A stretch of DNA of 64,000 nucleotides from RBG-16-34-14 sp963727535 (GTDB taxonomy: Bacteria > Bacteroidota > Ignavibacteria > Ignavibacteriales > Ignavibacteriaceae), in contig CAVSGR010000006.1 of the NCBI GenBank assembly GCA_963727535.1, positions 186,001 through 250,000 of the forward strand, read 5' to 3'. The notes under the pieces were generated by a model. It searched no databases. It was not told where the DNA came from and saw nothing but the letters and a program-made list of their open reading frames with translations. Position numbers and translations under genes: made by a program. Shown here in pieces: positions 41,756 through 51,983 of the stretch (its first letter is position 1; each line of letters begins with the position of its first letter).

Positions 41756-43906
41756 TTGTTCCAAGAAGTAAGTAATAAAGTCATACTAATTTTATTTATA
41801 CTTTTTATTTTTCATAATACTGGTATATCACACCAAATAAATTTGTATTCTGACTTCTGGATACAAACTAATGGACCTTACACAGAGGATGTTACTTCTA
41901 TTACCATTAATTCTTCTGGGTATATTTTCTGTGGAACACAAAACTCCGGTATTTATATCTCAACCGATAATGGAAATAGATGGGTCAACACAGGACTTGT
42001 GGGTCATAGACCTTTGACGATTACTACAAATAGCGCTGGATTCATCTTTGTAGGTGATGCAATTGATGGAATTTATCGTTCTACTAATAATGGACTTAGT
42101 TGGACACAGGTAAATGAAGGGTTAACCAATAGAAGTGTTAGAGTTCTTTCTGTTAATTCTCTTGATAATATATTTGCGGGTACCGACGGTGGAGGAGTAT
42201 ATCTCTCAACAAATAATGGAGATAATTGGGTACAGATGAATAATGGTTTAGAAAACTATCGTATTTGGTCTATCGCTATTAGTGAAAGTAAAAATGAGAT
42301 ATATGTTGGTTCTGACAGTGCGGTCTTTAGATCAACAGATAATGGTCAAAATTGGTTAAAAACAGAATTAGAGTTAACTGCATCGTCTTTAGCAGTGAAT
42401 TCTGACGGACATATTTTTGCTGGGACAAGTAGTACAATATACCGCTCAACAGATAGTGGAAATAATTGGGTTCAAATGAATCAAGGTATAGGAAAAAGTA
42501 TTATTAACACTTTGATTATTAATTTTGATGATCAAATTTTTGCAGGGACCTCTTCTGAAGGAGTATTTCGATCAAATAACAATGGTGAAAACTGGGTGCA
42601 AATAAATAACGGGTTAATTTGCACAGAAGTTAAAGATATTTTTGTGGATTCAAATGGATATGTTTTTGTGGGGACAGGGGGAGGAGTTTATTTTTCAAAA
42701 GACATCGGAGATAGCTGGGTACAAATTAATAATGGTTTGAGTTATGCTAGTATTTTGTCACTCTCTATAACTTCAGATGAGAAAACTTTTGTCGGAACTC
42801 TATTTGGAGGTGTTTATCAATCTATTGATAAAGGAGATAATTGGGAATCATTTAATGCAGGGTTACCTAACAATACCTGGGTTAACTTTTTTGCAATAGA
42901 TTCCGATAACAATGTTTTTGCTGCTACAGACAGTGGTATTTTTCTTTTAAAAAAGGACGAAGATAACTGGACAAAGTCTACATTGCTTGAAAATGTTAAT
43001 ACTCTCACTATTAGTTCAGAAAATCGCATTTTCGCTGGGACCAATTTAGGAGTTTTTCTCTCAACAGATAATGGAGAACATTGGGGACAAACTAATTTAT
43101 TAAACAGGACTAATGCACTTGATGTTGATTCTAATGGGTATGTATACGCTGGCACTGATGATGGAGTTTTCTTTTCAACAGATAATGGAAATAACTGGAA
43201 GCAAACTAACCTAACCAGTAGTATTAATGCACTTGAAGTAAAATCGGGAAATCTCATGTATGCGGGAACCGATAATGGTATTTTCGTTTCAACTAACATT
43301 GGGGAAAATTGGACTAATATAACTCAGGTGCCTAGTTATAGAATACTATCACTTGTTATAAATCGAAGTGGAAATATTTATGCTAGTACTTTTGGCGGAG
43401 GAGTTTACCGTTCTATAGATAGTGGGGAAAATTGGGAACAAATTAATCAAGGGTTGAATTATTTATGGATAAGTTCTCTTGCTGTTAATTCGGAAGGATT
43501 CATCTTTGCTGGCACAAATTCGCCTGAACCCTTTGCTGGGACTGGAGGAGGTGTTTTTAGAAGTACCCAATCGATTACGTCTATAAATGAAAACTCAGTT
43601 CCAAAGATTGAGAGTAATGATAATTTTATTCTTTTCCAAAACTATCCTAATCCATTCAACTCTATAACTAAAATTACATTTACTGTTCGGTTAAATGCTA
43701 ACATAACTATTAAGATTTTCGACACTAATGGTAGCGAGATAAAAATTCTTGCAGAGAATAGAGTAATAAGTGCAGGTGAATATAGTTTATACTGGGATGC
43801 AAAAGATATTTCAAGTGGAATTTACTTTTGTCAAATGATCGCTACTTCCTCGAAAGGATTGAAAGATAGAAATGTCTTAACTAAGAAACTTATTTTACTT
43901 AAATGA
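41756..43906 (+). CDS. Secreted BNR/Ycf48-like beta-propeller protein with T9SS sorting domain
   Basis: This large repeat protein (about 716 residues from the TTG at 41756) has at least 15 imperfect units of about 40 residues. Each has a motif like GGGVYRSTDNGENWVQ.N and I.FAGT, as in BNR/sialidase-type or Ycf48-like propellers. The start at 41756 follows GAGGAAA and places the hydrophobic segment VILILFILFIF at the N-terminus as a signal. A GTG at 41456 would add 100 non-conserved residues. The end is a T9SS tail (QNYPNPFNSITKI...KKLILLK). It is probably surface-exposed. The next gene follows by 56 bp with a GGAGG site. Confidence 0.8.
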   Translation: MFQEVSNKVILILFILFIFHNTGISHQINLYSDFWIQTNGPYTEDVTSITINSSGYIFCGTQNSGIYISTDNGNRWVNTGLVGHRPLTITTNSAGFIFVGDAIDGIYRSTNNGLSWTQVNEGLTNRSVRVLSVNSLDNIFAGTDGGGVYLSTNNGDNWVQMNNGLENYRIWSIAISESKNEIYVGSDSAVFRSTDNGQNWLKTELELTASSLAVNSDGHIFAGTSSTIYRSTDSGNNWVQMNQGIGKSIINTLIINFDDQIFAGTSSEGVFRSNNNGENWVQINNGLICTEVKDIFVDSNGYVFVGTGGGVYFSKDIGDSWVQINNGLSYASILSLSITSDEKTFVGTLFGGVYQSIDKGDNWESFNAGLPNNTWVNFFAIDSDNNVFAATDSGIFLLKKDEDNWTKSTLLENVNTLTISSENRIFAGTNLGVFLSTDNGEHWGQTNLLNRTNALDVDSNGYVYAGTDDGVFFSTDNGNNWKQTNLTSSINALEVKSGNLMYAGTDNGIFVSTNIGENWTNITQVPSYRILSLVINRSGNIYASTFGGGVYRSIDSGENWEQINQGLNYLWISSLAVNSEGFIFAGTNSPEPFAGTGGGVFRSTQSITSINENSVPKIESNDNFILFQNYPNPFNSITKITFTVRLNANITIKIFDTNGSEIKILAENRVISAGEYSLYWDAKDISSGIYFCQMIATSSKGLKDRNVLTKKLILLK

Positions 43907-43962
43907 GCATTTATGGGGGTCTAATTATATTTAAATCTTAATTATTTAAATGGAGGTACCTT

Positions 43963-46383
43963 ATGAAAACATTCTTGTATTCTTTGCTTTTTGTCACACT
44001 TTTATCTTATTCTATTCCTGTCGCACAACCACAAAGATGCGCCACCTATACACCAACGCAAATTGTTTACAGTAATTCATCTTATAGACTAGCCAGTAAT
44101 ATAACAATTCCTGTAATTTTTCACGTTATATATTTGACTAATGGTACAGGAAACGTATCTGATTCTCAGCTTCAAAAACAAATTGACTCACTAAACGAAG
44201 GATATTCTGGTAGTATTTTTTCTTTCTTTTTAGCTGGTATTAGTAGAACTCCGGACAACACATTGCATTATTTAACTGGTCATGAGACTAACATAACTAA
44301 TGCTCTTTCGGTAGACCCAACACACGTTCTCAATATATATATCGGGAATGCAGGCTCATATTTAGGGTGGGTGTACTATTTTCCATGGGATGCAAATGAA
44401 AACAACAAATTGCACGGAGTCTTTATAGATTATCGTTCATTGCCTGATGGATCTTATACTGATTTTAATGAAGGTAATACAGCTACACATGAGGTTGGGC
44501 ATTATCTTGGACTTTATCACACTTTCCAAAATGGTTGCTCATCACCGGGAGATGAAGTAGATGATACACCTTATCACACTGTTAATTATGATTGTCCAGC
44601 TCCTAGCACTAATACTTGCCCACAGGCTGGCAATGATCCAATCCACAATTATATGAACTATGTTAATGATCCATGTATGTATGAATTAACCTCCGGCCAA
44701 TATAATAGGAGTAGTAGCATAATTGGTCAATATAAACCAAATCTTGGGGGAACAAATATAAATTTTACTTCAAATTTCACTGTTGCAAGTAATGAGACTT
44801 GGACTTTTAAGCCAGGTATATCATTAAAATTTTCGTCAGGCTCTTCTCTAATAGTTAATGGTATCTTAACTGTTAACGGGATTTCAACATCTAATCCAAT
44901 AACCTTTGATTTCGTTTCACCAAATTCAACGAATCATAATGGGATAAAATTTAACAGCGGTTCTAGCGGAACGGTAAACTATTGTATAATTCGTAATGCA
45001 GACCGGGGTGTTTATGAAAATAGTGTGAATATAAATATTACAAATTCTGCCATAAGTAACTGTAGAGACGGAATATATCTTTATAGTTCGAGTCCTTTAA
45101 TTCAGTACTGCAATATTCATAATAATTCCTTTTCCGGACTTAATCTGCTATACTCTTCTCCCACTTTGTTGTGGAGTAACTACATTAGGAACAATTATGA
45201 CGGGGTTTACTGCGACTCTTATTCAGCTCCTAAATTCGGAGATGGTAATTACCAAGGGGAAAATGATCTTAGAGATAATTCATACGGTGTAGTCTGCCTG
45301 AACAATGCTTATCCAATGCTTGGTAACACATCTCCAACAAACGGAGGATATAATAATATTGTAAATACTTCTTATAATGTTTTCAGTATGAACGCGGGTG
45401 TTGTTTATGCTAGGGAAAACTGGTGGGGGACAACAAATCCGAGTAACTTTAAACTTCTCGGTAATGTATCTTATTCTTATTATCGTTCATCAGAAATATA
45501 TATACCGGCACCGCCTTTAAGTAAACAAGTCGGGAATCCAACTAATTCGGTTAACGAAGATATTCCTATGATTTCAGAATTAGATAAAGCATATCAAATG
45601 ATAGCAGATGAAAATTATGAAGAAGCAAGAAACATCTGTATGAATTTAGTTACAAACTATCCTGATTTTAGTGTTTCGTACAATGCGCTTCTCTTGCTAA
45701 AAGATACCTATTCAAAAAGTGAGATTAACAACACGAAGGATACTTATACATTTCTGTTCAACAAGCAGGAGAAAAAACCCCTCTATGCAATAGCGGGACT
45801 AATCCTTTCGGATGTTGATAAAGAAAATAAGCTAAAACATATTGACGATGTCCTTTCTGAATACAAAGGTAGTAATGTTACGGAGTTTGCTTTATTCGAT
45901 AAGTTTGTCTACTTCTATTTTGAGGTATCCGATTTAAAGAGCGCCTTAGCGGTCTCTAAACAGTTAGATGAACAGTTTCCCCAATCCCAGGGATCAATAG
46001 AAGCACACAGAATTCTTGGTGACGAGGAATATTATAACATTAGCCCTAAACAGGAGGCTATGCAAAAAACTACTGCTCAAACTCCTAGTGAGTATACACT
46101 ACTTGGTAACTATCCAAACCCATTCAACCCATCGACTACTATAAGATATTCTTTACCATATCAATCATCAGTTGAATTGACAATTTATGACATTATGGGT
46201 AGGGAAGTAAAATCATTTAATATTTCTTCTCAATCTTCAGGATATCAAAATATAGTTTGGGATGGAACAAATAAGAACGGCAATTCAGTATCAGGTGGTA
46301 TCTATCTATATAGAATCAGTATAAAATCTCTTGAGAATAGCAAAACATTTGTAAAGACAGCAAAACTAATAATGCTGAAGTAA
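43963..46383 (+). CDS. Secreted M43 metalloprotease with beta-helix and T9SS sorting domain
   Basis: The 806-residue protein has a signal peptide (MKTFLYSLLFVTLLSYS). The pappalysin-type M43 catalytic domain has zinc motif HEVGHYLGLYH (His176, His180, His186) and Met-turn HNYMNYVNDPCM. Next come a right-handed beta-helix (about 255-500, repeated N-x-(I/F)-x-x-(C/N) coils such as CIIRNADRGVY and CNIHNNSF) and a helical TPR-like stretch (about 540-690). A T9SS tail (NYPNPFNPST...KLIMLK) ends it. It likely degrades or binds external polymers. A perfect terminator follows 27 bp after the stop. Confidence 0.9.
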   Translation: MKTFLYSLLFVTLLSYSIPVAQPQRCATYTPTQIVYSNSSYRLASNITIPVIFHVIYLTNGTGNVSDSQLQKQIDSLNEGYSGSIFSFFLAGISRTPDNTLHYLTGHETNITNALSVDPTHVLNIYIGNAGSYLGWVYYFPWDANENNKLHGVFIDYRSLPDGSYTDFNEGNTATHEVGHYLGLYHTFQNGCSSPGDEVDDTPYHTVNYDCPAPSTNTCPQAGNDPIHNYMNYVNDPCMYELTSGQYNRSSSIIGQYKPNLGGTNINFTSNFTVASNETWTFKPGISLKFSSGSSLIVNGILTVNGISTSNPITFDFVSPNSTNHNGIKFNSGSSGTVNYCIIRNADRGVYENSVNINITNSAISNCRDGIYLYSSSPLIQYCNIHNNSFSGLNLLYSSPTLLWSNYIRNNYDGVYCDSYSAPKFGDGNYQGENDLRDNSYGVVCLNNAYPMLGNTSPTNGGYNNIVNTSYNVFSMNAGVVYARENWWGTTNPSNFKLLGNVSYSYYRSSEIYIPAPPLSKQVGNPTNSVNEDIPMISELDKAYQMIADENYEEARNICMNLVTNYPDFSVSYNALLLLKDTYSKSEINNTKDTYTFLFNKQEKKPLYAIAGLILSDVDKENKLKHIDDVLSEYKGSNVTEFALFDKFVYFYFEVSDLKSALAVSKQLDEQFPQSQGSIEAHRILGDEEYYNISPKQEAMQKTTAQTPSEYTLLGNYPNPFNPSTTIRYSLPYQSSVELTIYDIMGREVKSFNISSQSSGYQNIVWDGTNKNGNSVSGGIYLYRISIKSLENSKTFVKTAKLIMLK

Positions 46384-46409
46384 GCTCAAGTTGTTTTTCT
46401 TATTAATTA

Positions 46410-46435
46410 GGCGGGTCAGCAACCCGCCTTTTAAT
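46410..46435 (+). terminator. Rho-independent terminator after the M43 protease gene
   Basis: GGCGGGT-CAGCA-ACCCGCC is a perfect 7-bp GC-rich stem (46410-46428) with a 5-nt loop, followed by TTTTAATTT. It separates the secreted-protein pair from aspS. Confidence 0.9.
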
Positions 46436-46497
46436 TTGTAAGCCCTTTCTTTATTGATTATTTTTAACATCTGTATTTTTAATTTGTGGAAAAGGAA

Positions 46498-48265
46498 ATG
46501 TTGTTTAAAACCAGGACTCATACCTGCGGAGAATTGCGGCAGGAAAATATAGGGCAGGATGTTGTACTTAACGGATGGGTAGATACACGCCGCGATTTGG
46601 GCGGATTGATTTTTATCGATCTCCGTGACAGGTACGGAATTACACAGGTTGTATTTGAGCCTTCTTTTGATAAAGAAGCACACGAACTTGCAGCAAAGCT
46701 GAGAACCGAGTTTGTTATTTCTATAGAAGGACAAGTAAGAAAACGTCCGCCGGAAACCGACAATCCTAAAATTCCAACAGGACATATCGATGTAATGGTT
46801 AAGAAGCTTGTTATTCTTAATGAAGCACAAACGCCGCCTTTTCCGATAAGTGATAATGTAAATGCAAGTGAAGATATCAGATTAAAATATCGTTACCTCG
46901 ATCTGCGAAGACCATCTGTTCAAAAGCAATATGCTTTTGCGACATAGAATGTACCAGATTACAAGACAGTATTTTGATAAACAAAGTTTTGTCGAAATCG
47001 AAACACCAGTGCTTATGAAGAGCACTCCTGAAGGTGCTAGAGATTATCTTGTCCCAAGCAGATTGCATGCTGGAAAGTTTTATGCACTTCCGCAGTCTCC
47101 TCAGCAATATAAGCAGATTTTGATGGTTGCAGGTATGGACAGGTATTTTCAAATCGTTAAATGTTTCAGAGATGAAGATTTAAGAGCAGACAGGCAGCCG
47201 GAGTTTACGCAGATAGATGTTGAGATGTCTTTCATCGACCAGGAAAATATTTTTGATGTTGGCGAAGGACTTATGAAAATATTATTCAAGGAAGTTTGGA
47301 ATAAGGAACTCCAAATCCCGATACCGAGACTATCTTTCGATGAAGCAATGGAAAAGTATGGAAGCGATAAGCCCGATCTTCGTTTTAATCTTGAAATGAA
47401 AACCCTTAATAGTGTTTTTGCCAATACAACCTTCAAAGTTTTCCAGGATCAGTTAAAAAGCAAAGGAACAATAACCGGACTCATAGCTCCCGGTTGCGGA
47501 GAATATACAAGAAACCAGCTCGATGTATTGACTGATTTTGTAAAGAAGATTGGTGCGGGCGGATTGATCTGGATGAGAGTAAAGCCAGATGGTCTCGATG
47601 CGCCGATTTCAAAATTTCTTTCTGATGAAGAGAAGAAAAATCTTGTAGAAACTCTTGGTGCAAAAGTTGGCGATCTTATTTTTATGATTACAGGTCCGCA
47701 TCTTAAAGCACTTTCTATTATGGGCTCTTTAAGACTTGAAATGGCGAGAAGACTTGATTTGATAAAACCGGATGCCGAACCGAAATTACTCTGGGTTACA
47801 GATTTTCCACTTCTTGAATGGGACGAACAAACGAAGAGATATTATGCAATGCATCATCCCTTTACTTCTCCAAGACTTGAAGATGTTGGTTTGATGGGAA
47901 CTGATCCGGGAAGTGTTAAAGCGCGTGCTTATGATCTTGTCCTAAATGGAAGTGAAATAGCAGGTGGAAGTATAAGAATACATAATTCGGAATTGCAATC
48001 AAAAATGTTTAAAACTCTCGGCATATCTGACGAAGAAGCAGAATATAAATTTGGCTTTTTAATGAATGCGTTCAAGTATGGAGCGCCCCCACACGGAGGA
48101 ATTGCTTTTGGATTCGACAGAATGGTAATGCTTTTTGCGGGGGAAAGTTCTATAAGAGATGTCATCGCTTTTCCCAAAACAGCAAGCGCAGTTTCTCTTA
48201 TGGATGATTGTCCTTCTACAGTAAGTGAAGAACAGTTAAAGGAGCTTCACATAAAAATAAGGTAG
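46498..48265 (+). CDS. aspS: Aspartyl-tRNA synthetase (apparent frameshift near 46930)
   Basis: AspRS charges tRNA-Asp. The N-terminal OB fold (THTCGELRQENIGQDVVLNGWV, DLRDRYGITQVVFEP) runs to residue about 145. The frame then stops at 46947. The rest restarts one base over, as QMLLRHRMYQITRQYFD. It contains the class II motifs, QSPQQYKQILMVAGMDRYFQI, the bacterial GAD insertion, and GGIAFGFDRMVML (motif 3). Removing the T at 46930 gives one protein of about 588 residues. ATG at 46498 with AAAGGAA upstream is preferred over GTG at 46486. Confidence 0.95.
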
Positions 48266-48286
48266 ATACACCAGATATAAGAATTT

Positions 48287-49896
48287 CTATTGTAAGCCTT
48301 CTTTTAAATATATACTTGATTCCTTGGAGACGAGCACTTTATTAAATCCGTATTTCCCGGGGTTATTTAAAAAACCAAACCAGGTTGAGTCTGTTTTTAA
48401 AGCAGGTGCCTGAATAAGTTTTTTTGTGGGGACCACAATATCTAGCTTTTTATCTTGAAGAAAATTTTCAAACGGTTTGTATGCGGGTTCTGCAAGTTTG
48501 AAATTACCTTTGAGGTAATAAAGCAAGCCCCCTGCTTCTACAAAGATATTAACATCTTTTTTAATATTTAGTGTTTTAAGATAAGAAATGGTCTTTTGAT
48601 TCGGCAAATCAGATTTATTAAAATAGTGTGATATATCGGGTAAAAAGACAAAGCTTAAAATAACAACCAGGATAAAAACAGAAACTTCGATAAATTTATT
48701 TTTTATCTTTGTAAGAACACCAAAAGGGCTAAAAAAAGTGTATAAAAAGGGAACTAACAGTAAAAAGTAATGTGCCCTGGGGAAATAAAGAATCGGGGAT
48801 ATGAGAGAAGGAAACAATAAAAAAAATGTAACTGCAATCATAAATATTATGTTGCTCATTGAATTTTTGTCTCCCGGATTGTTTTCTCTTTTCGTTGCAA
48901 AGAAAAGGATGAAAGGAATTGAACAGAATAGTACGAGCAAAAGTATTGATGTAAATTTATAGCCGCCTTTGATAATATTGGTCGGCAATATCAATTCTTT
49001 ATAATCAGGAAAAATGTTGGGGAGTCTTTTTAGATTTTTTCCCAAATGATTAAAAAATTTGTCTCTGTCATTTATAATTAACTCAGGAAAGGAATTTACC
49101 TTTCCGAAATTTTCATCGACTATTTCGAGGTAATTCTTTGCTTCCCCGTTTTCTACTCTTTGAGTTATATCAATATTTTTTTCATACCCCTGCCCAAAAG
49201 CCATTAAGTTCCTGGTGAATGAATAAGGAATGCCAAGCGTTAGAAGCATTATTAATGAACAAATTATTACGGGCAGAACGTGAGCTATTTTTAATTTCTT
49301 TTTAACCAACAAGATTAAAGAAATTATAAAGAGAATTAAAAAGGCTACCGTAAATTCCGGTCTTACATAAGATATTATGAGCAATGCAAAACCTGCTATA
49401 ATGAATTTTCTTTTTTTATCAGGGGTTTTAAGTATCAATATCAGAAATGTAAAAAATATTATTAAAGCAAAATGGGATACTCTTGGCCATGTAGGCAAAT
49501 TAATGATTGAGATAAGGAATAAGTAAGAAAAGAAAAAACTTATGACAGGGTTTTTTGTTAACTGATGTAAATATATCAGAAGTAATACTGCCGGGATAAT
49601 AGTCATCAATTTATAATTGAGGTAGTAAAGATTTACAGGGTCTTTCGAAATAAAACTCAGAAAAAAATACCAAAGAGAGTAGATTGGTCCCCATGATGAA
49701 TCGGGCTTTTGGTTAAAGAAATGCAGTCCATTCCCAAATACATAGATTCGTCTGCATATCTAATATCTAACCATCCACTGAGGTTATGAGTTATTATAAT
49801 GCCTTGAACTATTAAAGCAACAATCCCGGCTAAAAGAAAAAAACCATTGTTGCTTTTTAACTTTTCGGTGATTTTAAGTATTGAGTTTTTGTTCAT
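48287..49896 (-). CDS. GT-C type membrane glycosyltransferase (apparent frameshift near 49745)
   Basis: This polytopic membrane protein of the ArnT/PMT (GT39-like) class uses polyprenyl-phosphate sugars. The N-terminal 79 residues contain one helix and the loop DIRYADES, the acidic pair position used for catalysis. The frame then breaks at about 49745. The next frame continues as YVFGNGLHFFNQKPDSSWGP and then about ten helices to a C-terminal soluble domain. About 536 residues if joined; one base appears missing. The substrate is unknown. It is convergent with aspS. Confidence 0.7.
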
Positions 49897-50138
49897 TAAA
49901 AGTCGGTAATATTAAAGAAGAGACAGGACAAGAATTATTCCATGTTTGTAACTTATCCCGATTTACAAATTAACTGGTTGCTTAACTATTAAAGAATGTT
50001 TTTTTCTGTCATTTGTAATACTTTCCTGTATTAAATATAATTTAAGAAGAAATTTGTATAAACCATAAGTATATCGACAACAAAAAACCCAAGGCATAAT
50101 AATTGACATTATAAATCACTAATTAATCACTTAAGCAA

Positions 50139-51983
50139 TTGAAAAGATTTTTAATAAAACATTACTACTTAATTATTGGTGCAGTAGCATTTATTGTTTA
50201 TATGCTTACTACCGCTCCAGCAGTAACTGAATTTGACAGTGGGGAACTTGCCGCTGTTCAGGCAACATTAGGAATTGCCCATCCTCCCGGCTATCCTCTT
50301 TTCACAATTATCGGGTATTTGTTTTCGAAAATACCCTTGCCGATTACCCCGATTTTTCAACTTCATATCCTTGCTATTATATGGACCACGTTAAGTACAG
50401 TTTTCTTTGTACTAATTGTTGAATTAATCATAAATAATTTTGAAGAATTCAAATCACAGTCGTCTTCAAACATTTCGGAATTGGAAAATCTTTTGTTTAC
50501 CAATCTAGGTGAGAAATCAAAATATATGGCAATAATTGCCAGTGGATTAATTTTTGCTTTCAGCAGAAATTTATGGACAGAATCTACCGGGGTGGAAGTC
50601 TATTCACTGGAAATATTTATCGGGATATTAATTATTTATTTCACACTTAAAGCTTTTCTGGATAAAGCAACTTCTAAAACCGGGATTTCAAAATACTGGA
50701 TAATTGTTGCTCTTACATTCGGACTTGGGTTCTCAAACCACATGATGACTTTATATCTAATTCCTGCAACTCTTTATCTTTTTTTCCAAAAGAACAAATT
50801 TAGCTTTAGGTCCGTTCGCTTCCTTTTTCTATTCATTATAATAATTGCAGTTATAGCCATTTTATTTTATTCATACCTGCCAATTCGTGCGAATCAAAAT
50901 CCGGTAATGAACTGGGGTGATCTTGTTGATTTGAAAAGCACTTTCGAGCACGTAACGGCAAGATATTACAGCAAGTTCTTTTTCCCCGGCTGGGAGACAA
51001 TAAAGAAGCAGATTACTTTTTTTGTTGCTTCTATAGGATTTTTACCGGGAAAGCAAAACTTATGGAGTAGTGAATTCAACATTAATATACTTCTGGTTAT
51101 GTCAGGTATAGCCGTTTCACTCGTAATGAGAAGAAGGTTGTTTATATATCTTACTTTAATTTTTATTACAACCTTAGCATTTTCTGTTAATTACAATATT
51201 CCAGACATTTATACATACTTTTCATTTGCATACGTAGTTCTCGCAATTTTTTCTGTTGTAAGTATTGCAGCAATTTTGAAACTCTTCTCACAAAGTAGAA
51301 TTAAAAGAATATCTGCTATTGTTCTTATTTTAATAGCTGTGATTTTTCAGCCTGCTTTTAATTATAGATTTATCAATCGCTCCGATTATTTTGTTGTTGA
51401 AGATTATACATGTGCGCTTCTTAAATTTGTTAAAAAGGATGCTGTTGTTTTTACAAACCAGTGGGATTATTTTCTCGCGCCATCTTATTATGTACAGAAT
51501 GTAACCAATGATAGAGAAGATGTTAAGATAGTTCATAAAGACCTTGTCCCTTTAAGCTGGTATATGAAGAAAGAAAAAGAAAAAGGACTAATTTCTTTTA
51601 ATTCAAAAACACAAAACTTTAATATTACAAAATATACTGCCGGGAAAGACTTTTACATGTCACCTGAGGTTCTAAAAGATGAGGTTTATACAGGCAAATT
51701 TAAATTAGGCGAAAACCAATTTATTATTCCTGATGTTCTCCTTTTCAGGGTTGTAAACACCGAAGAATATTTTCCGGCTCCCAATCCGGATTTTGAAATC
51801 AGGTTTCCAAAGGAAGAAACATTTGGTGTTAAAAAGATAAAGGATATAGTTTTTATAATGCTTCAGAACAGGATAAAATATGAACTTCAATTCGGGAAAA
51901 AAGACAGAGCAAAAGTTTACTTAAATAAAATAATTCAGTTGTTCCCCGAAAAGAAAATACCGGGAGAATTGTTTGGTAATTAG
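50139..51983 (+). CDS. DUF2723-family polytopic membrane protein (GT-C-like)
   Basis: The 614-residue protein has about eleven membrane helices. Its N-terminus matches DUF2723: TAPAVTEFDSGELAAVQATLGIAHPPGYPLF, with the acidic residues in the first periplasmic loop as in protein O-mannosyltransferases. Family members are common in Bacteroidota and are thought to glycosylate exported proteins or lipids. The C-terminal 200 residues are soluble. Translation begins at TTG 50139. Its stop overlaps the stop of the convergent gene at 51980. Confidence 0.85.
   Translation: MKRFLIKHYYLIIGAVAFIVYMLTTAPAVTEFDSGELAAVQATLGIAHPPGYPLFTIIGYLFSKIPLPITPIFQLHILAIIWTTLSTVFFVLIVELIINNFEEFKSQSSSNISELENLLFTNLGEKSKYMAIIASGLIFAFSRNLWTESTGVEVYSLEIFIGILIIYFTLKAFLDKATSKTGISKYWIIVALTFGLGFSNHMMTLYLIPATLYLFFQKNKFSFRSVRFLFLFIIIIAVIAILFYSYLPIRANQNPVMNWGDLVDLKSTFEHVTARYYSKFFFPGWETIKKQITFFVASIGFLPGKQNLWSSEFNINILLVMSGIAVSLVMRRRLFIYLTLIFITTLAFSVNYNIPDIYTYFSFAYVVLAIFSVVSIAAILKLFSQSRIKRISAIVLILIAVIFQPAFNYRFINRSDYFVVEDYTCALLKFVKKDAVVFTNQWDYFLAPSYYVQNVTNDREDVKIVHKDLVPLSWYMKKEKEKGLISFNSKTQNFNITKYTAGKDFYMSPEVLKDEVYTGKFKLGENQFIIPDVLLFRVVNTEEYFPAPNPDFEIRFPKEETFGVKKIKDIVFIMLQNRIKYELQFGKKDRAKVYLNKIIQLFPEKKIPGELFGN

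Noticed and set aside
42817..43299. Minus-strand frame with repeating Ser/Val/Leu units
   Set aside because: It only mirrors the DNA repeats encoding the propeller protein; it is not a separate repeat protein or CRISPR-like array.
41880..43560. Possible direct-repeat array (CRISPR or VNTR)
   Set aside because: The periodicity is imperfect, about 120 bp, in frame with protein repeats and with no constant spacer/repeat structure.
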